64,000 nucleotides of DNA. It comes from Nemophila menziesii. Its lineage: Eukaryota; Streptophyta; Magnoliopsida; Boraginales; Hydrophyllaceae. Each line of letters begins with the position of its first letter. The stretch's first letter is position 1. The notes under the pieces are model-generated. The model was given only the letters and a program-made list of their open reading frames with translations, was not told where the DNA came from and did no database searches. The position numbers and the translations under genes were made by a program. The stretch spans positions 67,882,154 to 67,946,153 of the forward strand of contig JARWIR010000002.1 in assembly GCA_029959085.1 (NCBI GenBank). The letters run 5' to 3'. Below are positions 46,024-56,764 of the stretch, piece after piece.

Positions 46024-48282
46024 TTATTTCTTTTTATAGCCTCCCCAGCAGTGAGTGATATGATTAACGCTTACCAAATCGAGCTTGCAACCTTTGATAG
46101 CCTTGATTTCGACCACTCCTTCTGAGATAATTTGCGTGATAACATAAGGTCCCTTCCAAGAACTGCTCTGTTTGGGGTTGGGAGGTTTCCATGCCACCTC
46201 GTCTCCTACCCCAAACTCAATCTTTTTCTCTATGGTTTCTTGGAGACTTTCAGGTTCTGGCTTCTTGGTTACTGCTCTGATTGGATATAGTTCTTTTGAC
46301 TTCTTTTTCCTCTTCTTCCCCGAAACATAGAATGTTTCAGAGTTATCTTTAATACTAAGAGTCACGGTTCCTTCATTCACATTCACTATAGTATCGCTGG
46401 TGGCTAGGAATGGACGCCCAAGAATGAATGGGACGTTCTTATCTGCTTTGTAGTCAAGAATAATAAAGTCCGTTGGAATAACAAGGTTACCTACTTGAAC
46501 GAGTACATCCTCTATTACTCCCCACGGCTTAACTGTAGATTGATCCGCAAGTTGTAAGATTACGGATGTCGGTTTCGCTTCACTAATACCAATCTTCTTG
46601 AATACACTTTTGGGCATGATATTCACACTTGCCCCTAAATCACACATGGCTTTTCCATGAAATATACCACCTATTTTGATTGAGAGATTGAAACTTCCCG
46701 GATCTTTACACTTCGGTGGTAATCTTCTTTGAACTCGTGCTGATACCCCTTCGTGGATTGCTACAGACTTGGCTCTTGTGAATCTTTTCTTATTGGAGAG
46801 TGCCTCCAGAAAGAATCGATCATAGTTTCTCCTTCCTTCCATAGCTTCGAGTAAAGGGACGTTAATTTTCACTTGTTTTAACGCCTCTATACACTTCTGA
46901 TGTTGCTCCGTGGGATAGTGGCAATGTATGGGTGTTTTTCTTGCTCTACTTCTCTCTTCAATTCTTGGTTCATCAACCACTCTAGGCTTCTTAATCTTAT
47001 CATGATCAACTTCTTCAACCCAATCCTCAACAATTATCTCATCTAAGTTCATCCGACTTACGTTTGACTTGTTTGGTAGAACATCCCCTTTTGAGGGAGA
47101 TGGTAGCGCTTCGGTGATTATCTCACCGTGTTCTTTTATCTTTTGAGCTTGAAGACTAATAGTCTTAACCTTGTTGTCAACGTATTGGATCTTCTTCATG
47201 TTAGTAGTTGTATCTTGGGTCAATTGTAGGAGTTGACTTTGCATCTGTTCTATGATTGTAGTGAGCTGCATCACATTCTTCTCTAAAAGTTGATTATGTT
47301 GTTTAAGATCTTGGTTCTGTTGTTGCAGGCTTTGCACTACTGATGCATCGATCTTTGATTCAAGTCTGCTCATATTTTCCTTCGAGAAGTTGATGAATTG
47401 ACTAATAGTCTCTTTTAACTCAGTAATCTCTTCTTGAGGACGTGATTGAGCTTGACTTACATTATGCACAGTGTAGCTCAGTGGTTGATCAGCTTGATTA
47501 TCATAGGCTTGCTCTTGTAGGTATAACTGTTGAGGTGGCTTTGGGATGCTTTCCTTAACAGTTATAGCGAGTTGTTGTATTTGTTCTTGCAAGCTTGAAA
47601 TCCTCGCGTCTTCTTCTTCGTTAGTGGTAGGAGTTTTTCCTTGTGGCCAACTCATGTTGTTCTCAATGATTGTTTCCATACCACTTTTTGCTTCTTTTGG
47701 ATCCATAGAGACAAAATTTCCACGACCCATATTATCTGCTCTCAGCCTTGACTCGCTATCGAGTCCATTATAGAACATGGATAATTGTAATTGTGGCGTG
47801 TATCCATGTAGTGGACATCTTGCCAACATCTTTTGAAATCTCGTCCATGCTTCACCAACACTCTCTCCGGCTTCTTGTAAGAAATTTGTAGGCTCCAAGA
47901 GTTCCTTTACTCGCATACTTGTAGGATAAAATTTATCAAGGAATCTTTCTTGAAGCTTGTCCCAATCGGTTATTAGCTCGGGAGGTTGATCATCGAACCA
48001 ATCGCTTGCTTTCCCGGTCAAGAAAAATTGAAACATTAAATAATACATCTGTTCTTGCGTAACACCTTCATTAATGTAGGCATCACAAAATTGCATGAAT
48101 TTTTGAACAGATCTGACCGGATCTTGATTTGTATCACCATTAAATTTCCCATAGCTCGCGAATTGATTAATTAAGTCAGGATCAGGCTTGAATCTAACGG
48201 CTTGGATAGTTGGGACGCGAATCCCAATGCGTTGAACTCGAAATTTACTAGGTAAACCTAGCTCTAACCGTTGATTATCCAT
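46024..48282 (-). CDS. Gag-protease polyprotein fused to an integrase C-terminal-like tail
   Basis: One unbroken frame of 752 codons beginning MDNQRLELGL, 105 bases after the primer site. Domains: Ty3/Gypsy gag capsid at about 35-200; Gln-rich coiled coil at about 220-375; basic linker; retropepsin at about 540-650 with CDLGASVNIMP (active site 548-552) and ILGRPFL (620-626); then a tail at about 688-748 (GVGDEVAWKPPNP, SSWKGPYVITQI) matching the SH3-like integrase C-terminus. RT, RNase H and integrase core are lacking. The CX2CX4HX4C knuckle found in the other copy's gag is also missing. Expected role: particle formation and processing, with polymerase supplied in trans. The fusion keeps frame exactly, which suggests selection or a recent origin; this is inference. 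Confidence 0.9.
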   Translation of the reverse strand: MDNQRLELGLPSKFRVQRIGIRVPTIQAVRFKPDPDLINQFASYGKFNGDTNQDPVRSVQKFMQFCDAYINEGVTQEQMYYLMFQFFLTGKASDWFDDQPPELITDWDKLQERFLDKFYPTSMRVKELLEPTNFLQEAGESVGEAWTRFQKMLARCPLHGYTPQLQLSMFYNGLDSESRLRADNMGRGNFVSMDPKEAKSGMETIIENNMSWPQGKTPTTNEEEDARISSLQEQIQQLAITVKESIPKPPQQLYLQEQAYDNQADQPLSYTVHNVSQAQSRPQEEITELKETISQFINFSKENMSRLESKIDASVVQSLQQQNQDLKQHNQLLEKNVMQLTTIIEQMQSQLLQLTQDTTTNMKKIQYVDNKVKTISLQAQKIKEHGEIITEALPSPSKGDVLPNKSNVSRMNLDEIIVEDWVEEVDHDKIKKPRVVDEPRIEERSRARKTPIHCHYPTEQHQKCIEALKQVKINVPLLEAMEGRRNYDRFFLEALSNKKRFTRAKSVAIHEGVSARVQRRLPPKCKDPGSFNLSIKIGGIFHGKAMCDLGASVNIMPKSVFKKIGISEAKPTSVILQLADQSTVKPWGVIEDVLVQVGNLVIPTDFIILDYKADKNVPFILGRPFLATSDTIVNVNEGTVTLSIKDNSETFYVSGKKRKKKSKELYPIRAVTKKPEPESLQETIEKKIEFGVGDEVAWKPPNPKQSSSWKGPYVITQIISEGVVEIKAIKGCKLDLVSVNHITHCWGGYKKK

Positions 48283-48386
48283 CTATTATCCTGAGAAAGA
48301 CTAAAACAAAAAGAAAGCGTAAAACTGAAAACAAATAAAAACTTCTACACTAAATAAACACAAAATAGATTTAACTTAAAGATAAA

Positions 48387-48404
48387 TCCCCGGCAGCGGC
48401 GCCA
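48387..48404 (-). promoter_or_regulatory. Primer-binding site, tRNA-Asp-like
   Basis: Minus-strand TGGCGCCGCTGCCGGGGA, six bases inside the 5' LTR. The same one-base variant as at 5601-5618. Confidence 0.8.
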
Positions 48405-48410
48405 AAAACT

Positions 48411-49914
48411 TGGTGGGGGCAAAGGTGTGATAAAATAATAGATAAATAAAGATAATAATAAAGAGCACACACCCTTGAGAACCACGGAACTCACTGCAAG
48501 TATCACAGATCGTTTGCAAGTTTTAATGATAAGTCAAGTTCGTTCGCAGGGATTGTATCCGTTAGATCTACTTATATTTAACAAGCGTAGATGAATTTAG
48601 ATGTTTTAAATAAAAATATAAAAAGATGAAATAACAATCTAATTCAAATAAATAAATAAAACAAATAAACAAAACAAATAACTAAATATGAATGTAAGTC
48701 TAATAGATTAGGATTACTAAGTCTATTACTAAATTGTTATTCTAACCTGTCACAGATTAAGCATTATATATTAACCAGGATTCTAAATTCTACCTAGCCT
48801 TTTCTAGACTTAGGAGCAACCTCTCCATTACTAGGGATTCCTAAGTAATGATTGGTGATTAAATCAAACCTTAATGGCTATCTAGTTAAGCAAGGGATCA
48901 AAACTAGACGATTATGTGGTGTTGTCAATAACTAAGAATAATCCTAAGATTGGTCAAATCTAAGGTGTAACAATAAGTTAAAACACATAATAACAATATA
49001 CGCCAAGCTCAATCAATTAAAATAACAAATAGTATTTAAAGACAAAATAATAATCCAACAATTAAAAGTAAACTTACAGAATAAAAGCTTAGAACTATGG
49101 TTGAGAATAGATCTATAGCTAATTACTCTAAATATAGAGAAGGTGAGATGTAGAAGAGGAGTTTGTTAGTCTCCAATCTTCTTCTTCTTGTCTTCCTCTA
49201 TAGGTCAGCTTGCTTCTTGAATGAATAGCTTTATTCTAAGGATGAATATTAATGTAAAGGACTAAGCTATTGTTTATAATTTAAGCTAATGTTTAGAACT
49301 GAGCAAGGACATGTTTACAATGGTATAAGGGTGTATTTATAGGTGTTTAGGAAGACCTAATTCGTTTTCTTGAAGGAGAAGTAAGTAGTGGACTCCAAGC
49401 CCAACTCAAATTCGTAACCCTAAAAACATGCAATCTGGCCCGTTTTTCTTTTGGTCCTAGCAGCTTCAATACTCATCCGTTTGACGCGTATGAGTACACC
49501 AAATTCATCGTCACGGAAAGATATTCGACTTTGCTCTTGACCGTTTCTCCAAATTCCACACCGTTTTTGAAATATAAGCTAATTTGTGGTCGTAGGTGCA
49601 GAAATTCAAGATCAAGACAGCTTTTCCTTTTCCATGTTTTTAGCTTTTATTTCCTTATCTCCAATTACCATGCTTATCTCTTTCCATATCTTTTAGTCTT
49701 TGACTTGGAATCTAATTAATCTCCATAATTATCTTTAAAGCTTCACATTAAATAAACAATTAAACCCAATATGCTCTAAAAATATTATTTCCACAAATCA
49801 AGACTCAAAATAGGAAAGTGTAGAATTTCTCAAGAAAATCGACTATAATGACTCTAAATCACTAAAAATGATGTCTCATCCTAATATAAATCTATCACAA
49901 ATGAGGAGACATCA
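48411..49914 (-). repeat. 5' LTR of the non-autonomous Athila
   Basis: The plus-strand view starts TGGTGGGGGCAAAGG and ends GAGGAGACATCA, then TSD GCAAC. It carries the promoter: minus-strand CTATAAATAC near 49342-49333. It matches 41417-42921 throughout. Confidence 0.92.
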
Positions 49915-49919
49915 GCAAC

Positions 49920-51689
49920 GCAAACAAATATTTATGTTGTGTGTTATAATAGAATGTTTTGTGTTCATGCAACACAAACATCTATCTTTCTGTATTGCTG
50001 CAACACACAATCTATTATATTACTCTGACACACTAACAACCTATCTATTCTAAATCATGCTCCCTATACTTACCTTTACAACTTCACTTACCTCTATCCT
50101 TATTTCATTTCCGTGATCCAAGCCGTCAAAATCATTGAATGTGACAACCATATCACAATACCGCGACTTCTAGAAAGGCTTCCTGTAAACATTGATAACG
50201 CGTTATTAGTATATCATTACATATATAAACTAATCTGTAATTTTTGTATTTAAACTACCTACCCTTTTCTTGTCTCCACGGGGGTATCGCGAGTCGTTTT
50301 TCTGCCAAAAGTGGGTGGTTGTTCATCACCGTTCAATCTCCTTGACCCTCCTATATGACGTGGTATTAATGGAATATCGTATTTGAAATTATTAGTCTAC
50401 AACACAGGTAAATAACAAAAGAAAGGTAAGAATTCAGGGGGGAAAAGTAATGCAACACAGAAAGAATTTGTGTGTTGCAGCAAGACACAATTATCAAATT
50501 TTGTGTTCATGCAACACACAAATATGCAGTCTGTAACGGAAAAACCTGCAAATATGCAATTTATAGTTTACCAACTCCATTATAATTGCACCAGAGGCCC
50601 CTGTAATATAATATGGAAGATCAAAACATAAAGCTACTCAATAGTTGCACATTTTTTTACAATTTTTATAACCTTAACAATAACTATGTACATATAGAAA
50701 ATTAAGCATATATGAAAAAAATCTGTATAATCAAATAAAACATAATTGCACTAAAGTTCCCTAAGATATACAGAACTTAACAAATCATGCAATAACGACA
50801 ACTTTTTGGTATATACAGAACAATCACATATAAGAAGTTAATTAGATCAAAACATCAAGACTAGTTCATGATTATAAAGTAGTTAATGATCACATATGAG
50901 TACAATAACATATATAAACACGTTACACCTATTGAATCAAAACATTTTGATTCCATAATTCATGAACTATATGAGCAGAAAGATTCAAAAATAAAAAATA
51001 AAAATTATACGGTAATATTGTAAAATAACAGTCGAATCAGTAAGCAAGTGAATAGAATAACTATGTGTAATCAAAAAACAAAATCACAATGCAAATTCGG
51101 AAAAAAAAGAAGAAAAATCAGAGCATAAAATTGAAGAACTTAGGGAATAATTTGTACCTAGATGTATCAATTCATCACGAATTAGTGAAACTTACGGTGT
51201 TATTCATGATTTTTACACATGAGAAAACAAAATTGAAGTATAATTGAAGCAATGCAAATTGAAGTGAGAAGTTTTTACCTAGGGTTTAATTGTCTGCCCT
51301 ATTATGTCTTCTCTACTCCGATTGTGTCTTTGGGTTCTTCTTCTACTTTAAGTGTTTCTGAAGAGATGTTAATGATATATCAGATTATTGAAAACATTAT
51401 ACGGTTGAATGATGTTTAATGGTGAAGACCAGGGAGTAGTGGAGTGGAGTAGTGGTGTGTGTGTTTTGTAGGTGCGTGAGTATGTGTAGTTATGAGCAGG
51501 TTTTTGTATTTATCGTCTTTTATTATCTACGTATTTAGTGTGGGGTTTTTTTGTTTTTTTTTTGTATTATTAAGGTGAAAGGGTATTATGGTAATCGGTT
51601 TAAAATTTGTGCTTAAGTGGGAATTAAGTTGAAGTTATAATTAACCGGGAATTCTTACGCTCTCCGCGTAATTAACTGGGCGTTGTCCC
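49920..51689. other. Right arm of the large MULE
   Basis: Resumes the MULE after the nested element. Palindromes TTTGTGTTCATGCAACACA and TGTGTTGCAGCAAGACACA lie at about 49965-50515. From about 50560 to 51689 the sequence is the diverged inverse of the left arm. A frame at 49868-50053 runs across the LTR boundary and is not a gene. Confidence 0.75.
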
Positions 51690-52010
51690 TTTTAATATTT
51701 ATATTTTAAGAAATATATAATTAATTTTTTAAGATATTTAAATTCACTACTTTTTTTTTTTCAAATTTTAATAAGTATAATTTTAGCATTTATTTTAATT
51801 TGTTTATTTTTCAGTTATTTAAAAAAAAAAATTAAATATATGTGTTTTCATATATCAAAAATAATAATATTTTTCTTATAAATCCTATTATTCTATTTTT
51901 TTTATCATTTATCATTATATAAAGTATTAAAAATAATTTTAAAAACTAAATAATAATAATCATAATACTAATAATAATTTAGTCCCAAAAAATAGTAATA
52001 ATAATAAAAT

Positions 52011-54300
52011 AGGATAATTCCTAATTAATTCTGAATCCTCAAATTACATTCCGAGAAAAAAAAAAGAGGAAAATCCTTCCGACTTACTCATAGTTTAAAA
52101 GGATTAATTCTCAATTAAACACTTTGTCATATTTACCTTCCACTATTACCTTCGATTTTATTTTAATTATTTATTTTATTAATAATATTCATAATATATT
52201 ATTTATCAATTTTTTTCTTTTTATTATAAAATCTGCCCACTACTACTGACTACCACCACCATCAAATGCATTTTACCACCAAACTATCACCACCACCTCA
52301 TACATTCTCCACCGACCACCACCACTCCCACCACCATCCACCCAACCGACACCACCCAACACCACAGCCACCCCAACACCCCTACCCCCATTCTCACCAC
52401 CACCACCACCACCCATACCTACCACCATCACCACCATTATTCTCCGCTGTCCACCACCTTCGCCCATAACCACCACCGACTAGTTCCGTCACCACCAACT
52501 AATCCAATCACACGCGCGTGTCCGTGAATTTTTTTTAAAATTCAAAACTCATTCTAAAAAAAATAGTAAAAACAAAAAAATTGCATTTTTTGACGAGACA
52601 AATTAATATTTACGTCTATGATTTTTTTAAATTTTAATAATCCGTTTTATGTGTTGCTATAACACATAAAAAAAAGTTTTTTCAAATTCAAATACACGTG
52701 CGCGTCCATGAATTTTATTTTATAAAAAATCATAATTAAATCCAGAAAAATCAGAAAACTAAAAAATTGCATTTTTTGACGAGGCAAGTTTATATCTATA
52801 TCAGCGAATTTTTTTGATATTTTTTTATTTTTGACTTTCTATATTCAGTTTTATGTGTTCGTACAATACACAAAAATATATTTATGTATTCCTGTAACAC
52901 ACAAAATCATAAAATCAGTCTAAAACATTCACTTATTTAACAAAACATTTTTTCTCCTTATTAATTGCATATATACTATTTTTACTCGTTTTTTAATATC
53001 TTGATGTATTATTTTTTTTGTCCAACCTCCTTTTGTTATTTTGTGTGTTGATATAATACACAAAACAATCATTTTTGTATTACAACAACACATAAAATCA
53101 TGTATTCCCTTTTAGTCTTACCCCTTTCAGTCTATAATTTTGTGTATCACATGAACACACAAACTGATCGGTTTGACTAGAAGAGAAAAAAATGAATTTG
53201 TGTGTTACTGTAATACATAAATGACTATTTTGTATATTACAGCAACACACAAAATAACAAAAAATGGTTCGACAAAAACTTAATACATCAAGATTGTTAA
53301 AAACGCGTAAAAATAGTGTATATGTGACTATTAAAGAGAAAAAAATAATTTTGATAAAGAAGAGAATGATTTAGACTGATTTTATAATTGTGTGTGTTAT
53401 AGGAATACATAAATATAGAATATCTAAATTTCAAAATAAAATCAAAATAATATCAAAAAAATTTGTTGATGTAGATATGAATTTGCCCAGTCAAAAAATA
53501 CAATTTTCTAATTTTTCTGATTATTTTGGATTTAATTATATTTTTTATAAAAAAATCACGCGTGCGTGTGTTGTGAAATTTAGAAAATCGTTTTTTGCCA
53601 ACACATAAAACGGATTATCGAAATTTAAAATTTAAAAAAAAAAATTCAAAAAAAATCATAAAAAATCATAAACGTAAATATTAATTTGTCTCGCCCAACA
53701 TGTAAATTTTTTGTTTTTACGATTTTTTTTAGAATTAGTTATAAATTATTTTAAAAAGAAATTTCACGGACGCGCGCATGTGATGGAATCAGTTGATGGT
53801 GATTGGTGGCGACGGAACTAGTCGGTGGTGGTCGATGGAGAATAATGGCGGTGATGGTGGGAGGTGGGGGTGGTGAATGGGGGATGAGGGTGGTAGTGGT
53901 GGGTGGTGGTAAGGTTGTTGGGTGGTTGTTGTGGTAGATGGTGGTGGTTAGGGTGGTGGGGCTGGTGGTGCGGCTGCTGGTGGTAGGGTGATGGTAGAGG
54001 TGGTGGGTGGTGGGAATGGTGGTAAGGATATTGGGGTGGTTGTTGTGGTGGATGGTGGTGGTCGGGGTGGTGGGAGTGCTGGGGGTGGTGGGTGGTGGTG
54101 AAGAAAATAAATAAATAAATATCATATAATAAATTGTGAAGATAATAAAAATTAAATGATATATAATTAATGTAATAATTCATGGGCTTATAGGTATTTT
54201 TGTAATTTTTTAATTTTTTGTTATTAATTAAAATTTAACATGAAGTTGTAATTAATTAGGAATAATTTCATTTTCTATGTAATTAATTGGACATTGCGTC
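52011..54300. mobile_element. Foldback MULE with two arms of about 1.1 kb
   Basis: Ends AGGATAATTCCTAATTAATT (52011) and, inverted, GACGCAATGTCCAATTAATT (54300) match the large MULE's ends. Flanks TAATAAAAT and ATAAAAAAT agree at only 6 of 9 bases. From outside in, each arm has a CCACC tract (52245-52500; inverted 53810-54105), a CACACGCGCGTGTCCGTGAA-like block, ATTGCATTTTTTGACGAGxC, a second diverged copy of that module, then TGTGTT...AACACA palindromes. The arms meet near 53150. No ORF of substance. Confidence 0.78.
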
Positions 54301-54309
54301 ATAAAAAAT

Positions 54310-54779
54310 TACTAATAATATTATTTATTAATAATAATAATGCTAATAATAATAATAAAAAGATATAACTCACATATAGATAAAAAAATGTAATAAATTG
54401 GGTACCTAGGTACTCTATTACTAAAAATCTATTGAAGAAATTTTATGTGATACTTAATTCCCGAGAGACCATTGAAGTTAGTCTTAAGGAGACCAGGAGG
54501 TTTATGAATAGCCACTCCAGTGATATCATTGCTATAAATTGGAAGCGGATAAATGTCATTACATGTTTTGTAATATGTTATATTTAAACATGTTGAGATT
54601 AGCTCTAGGGTCTTAGTCATTTAATTTAGTGGTACAGGTTCGAATCAAGTCCTAATTGGCTTTTTTATGTAAAAAAACATATGTTACATTCTTTCTGTCA
54701 GTAAAAGAAAAATACACAAGATGGATTAACCAATTCCTTTATTACAATACATGTTATTTAAAATATTGAAACTATCAAT
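54310..54779. other. AT-rich spacer with a possible tRNA-like box B
   Basis: A GGTTCGAATCA word near 54638 resembles a Pol III box B and could mark a decayed SINE. A minus-strand frame (54429-54620) ending IHKPPGLLKTNFNGLSG vaguely resembles a LINE RNase H start. Nothing firm. Confidence 0.3.
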
Positions 54780-55830
54780 AATACTAATATTGTTCTAGCA
54801 GGAGAGGTCTTTTCCGATTCTAGTACATTTAGCTGCTAAGTCAGCCACTTCATTAAAGTCTCTACCTATATGATAGACTTTCCATTCAGGGAATTTTGAA
54901 ATCCAGCTCCAAATCATCTCGATCAAAGGCCGAATTTTTCAATCAATTTCCCTATTATAGTTAATACCTTGAACAATTTCAAAGTTGTGAGAATAAAAAG
55001 AAACAGATTTAACATTAGAAATAGCCGCCTTCTTCATGGCTTAAATTATAGCCCATCATTCTCCTTCTTTAGCACTTCTTGTTACCGTACATCTAGTTTC
55101 TTTGTCAATTACCATTCCTTCCCTATTTATTGCAATCGACGCAATACCTGCTTGTTCCCATTCTTTGGTGAAAGATGCATCATTAAGGCAAATCACTTCA
55201 GCTGTATCTTGTAAAATCTTATTCTCTTGCTTATTGTTAACAATGTAATTATCTTCCAGAAGTGTAGGTTTAAGATTGTCGAGATTCTTAGAGAAAAGGT
55301 TGTTAATAAGTGTGTTAATAATACTTATAATCTCATAAATATACCACTTTTCTTTCTCAAAAAAACCTTTCATTCTCGCTTTCCAAAAATTCCAAAGAAT
55401 AGATAAAATATATACCGTGACAAGATTTTTTTCCCATCCGTTGTTTAAATATATTTGAGCTGTATTTATGATCCATTGCTTGATTGTTTTTTTTTTTTTT
55501 TTTTTTTTTTTTTGATGACGAGGGTTCCCGGGCTTACACCCGACTAGTCCCCCGGGAGATATGACTGCCTCCCCAACCATACCTCCAGGCAATCAGAACT
55601 AGGTTGCCCATGTTCTGGGGAGGGTTTCGGACCTTGGAAACTTTCCAAACATAATAACTTCCTTCCACCTGCGGGATTCGAACCATGTACCTCTCACTTG
55701 AGAGAACCTTGCAAACTTTAATAACTTTCTGCCGCCTGCGGGATTCAAACCATTGCTTGATTGTTATGTCCAATTCTCTACAAATTTTAATATGAAGAGA
55801 AGATACGGCCAAACCACCATACTAAAAGGA
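54780..55830 (-). pseudogene. LINE-derived RNase H (RVT_3) fragment, split by a SINE
   Basis: Minus strand, from right: KQWIINTAQIYLNNGWEKN, WNFWKARMKGFFEKEKW, then NDASFTKEWEQAGIASIAIN with an RNase H-like first Asp, SAKEGE, stops, and later FPEWKVYHIGRDFNEVADLA, the family's final Asp motif, near 54830-54890. This is the RNase H-like domain following zf-RVT in plant LINEs. Stops at about 55056 and 54950 show decay. The SINE at 55489-55749 interrupts it. Confidence 0.7.
55489..55749 (-). mobile_element. SINE with poly(A), 16-bp TSD and duplicated box-B segment
   Basis: CCATTGCTTGATTGTT is repeated perfectly at 55473-55488 and 55750-55765. The minus-strand body ends GGGAACCCTCGTCATC followed by an A run (T run 55489-55513 on plus). 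The body shares GGTATGGTTGGGGAGGCAGT with the SINE at 26069. At its 5' end it starts inside a box-B-like TTTGAATCCCGCAGGCGG. A second, better copy (GGTTCGAATCCCGCAGG) follows about 70 bases on, so the head carries a partial tandem duplication. Confidence 0.88.
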
Positions 55831-56074
55831 TATTTTAAAAAAATATGTTCACTCAGTTAGTGGTTCTTGTTTTCTAGTTCCTACAATTTGCTTTAAACTA
55901 TTCTTTATAAACTTGTGTTCCTATTGAATTGAAATGGTTTTTAGTTGTAAAGTGACCTGGGTTTATTGAGTTTTAATGAAAAGTTTTGGCTCGTTCATAA
56001 AAAAAAAGGGCTAACTTCTCCATGTCAAGTCAATGGATCCATTCTATAGTCGGCCTTCTCATTACTTGTTTAAA

Positions 56075-56154
56075 TGGGCCAACACGTCGTTAATAGAAAC
56101 TTTTATAACCTCAGTATAGGCCCAATTTGTCTTTGACACTCTGCATAACCCTAG
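56075..56154 (+). promoter_or_regulatory. Ribosomal-protein-type promoter: site II motifs and telo-box
   Basis: TGGGCC at 56075-56080 and GGCCCA at 56119-56124 are site II (TGGGCY) elements in both orientations. AACCCTAG at 56147-56154 is a telo-box-like word. A pyrimidine-rich start (CTCTCATTTCTTCACTCCC, about 56161-56179) follows. This set is characteristic of plant cytosolic ribosomal protein genes and lies 110-190 bases before the ATG. Confidence 0.8.
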
Positions 56155-56260
56155 TGTTTAACTCTCATTTCTTCACTCCCTTTACATATACTATACTTAT
56201 CACACGCGCACACACACACCAAACCCTTTTTTTAGCAACTTCGTTTCTCGCCGTCCCAAA

Positions 56261-56761
56261 ATGCCGCCAAAGTTCGACCCATCACAAGTCGTCGACGTTT
56301 ACGTACGAGTCACCGGCGGCGAGGTTGGTGCTGCCAGTTCACTCGCTCCAAAAATCGGACCACTTGGTCTCTCCCCTAAGAAAATCGGGGAAGACATAGC
56401 CAAAGAGACGGCCAAGGACTGGAAGGGTCTCCGTGTCACAGTTAAACTCACCGTTCAGAACCGTCAAGCTAAGGTTACTGTTGTTCCCTCTGCCGCTGCA
56501 CTAGTCATTAAGGCACTCAAAGAACCTGAACGTGACCGGAAAAAGGTCAAAAACATCAAGCACACAGGTAATATCTCTCTCGATGACGTTATCGAGATCT
56601 CTAAAGTGATGAAGCCTAGGTCAATGGCGAAGGATTTATCTGGGACGATTAAGGAGATCCTCGGGACTTGTGTATCAGTTGGTTGCACTGTGGATGGTAA
56701 GGATCCCAAGGATTTGCAGCAAGAGATTACTGATGGTGATGTCGAGGTTCCTCTAGAATGA
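56261..56761 (+). CDS. RPL12: 60S ribosomal protein L12 (uL11 family), intronless
   Basis: 166 codons, the usual eukaryotic L12 length. Starts [20 protein letters not shown]; the N-terminal uL11 domain (about 10-70) includes [20 protein letters not shown], and the C-terminal RNA-binding domain (about 75-145) ends in [12 protein letters not shown]. The protein binds the GTPase-associated region of 25S/28S rRNA with the P-stalk base and supports factor binding in the cytosolic ribosome. The chosen ATG is the first in this frame after the leader and matches the family N-terminus. No stop, frameshift or odd residue is seen. A retrocopy is possible in principle, but intronless copies are normal in plants and the promoter is proper. 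It is the only intact host gene here, between a LINE/SINE cluster and a satellite-like array. Confidence 0.97.
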   Translation: MPPKFDPSQVVDVYVRVTGGEVGAASSLAPKIGPLGLSPKKIGEDIAKETAKDWKGLRVTVKLTVQNRQAKVTVVPSAAALVIKALKEPERDRKKVKNIKHTGNISLDDVIEISKVMKPRSMAKDLSGTIKEILGTCVSVGCTVDGKDPKDLQQEITDGDVEVPLE

Positions 56762-56764
56762 ACC

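Larger units (their letters stand above)
41417..49914 (-). mobile_element. Non-autonomous Athila derivative (gag-protease type) with TSD GCAAC
   Basis: LTRs at 41417-42921 and 48411-49914 flank an internal region, with perfect TSDs GCAAC at 41412-41416 and 49915-49919. On the minus strand: primer site, one long ORF (46024-48282), GC-rich repeat, decayed extra-ORF region, hairpin-PPT modules. RT, RNase H and the integrase core are absent with no trace. By eye the LTRs differ at about 27 positions, around 98% identity, similar in age to the element at 4106. Movement would need pol supplied by a related Athila. Confidence 0.92.
37684..51689. mobile_element. Large Mutator-like element (14 kb including a nested retrotransposon)
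   Basis: Ends are GAGATAATTCCCAATTAATT (37684) and, inverted, GGGACAACGCCCAGTTAATT (51689). The 9-bp TSD TTTTAATAT is perfect (37675-37683 and 51690-51698). Long inverted arms are recognisable: 38180-38260 matches the inverse of 51150-51220 (theme TTCATTAATTCGTG, TTGATACATC, AGGTAC), and 38880-39020 matches the inverse of 50470-50610. Near 39480-39856 is the decayed end of a transposase. Without the insertion at 41417-49914 the element is about 5.5 kb. Confidence 0.88.

Noticed and set aside
52266..52476. His/Pro-rich ORF and its Gly-rich antisense
   Set aside because: Both are translations of the CCACC tract in the foldback MULE.
54630..54660. tRNA gene suggested by GGTTCGAATCA
   Set aside because: Only a box-B-like word is present; no cloverleaf arms can be paired around it.
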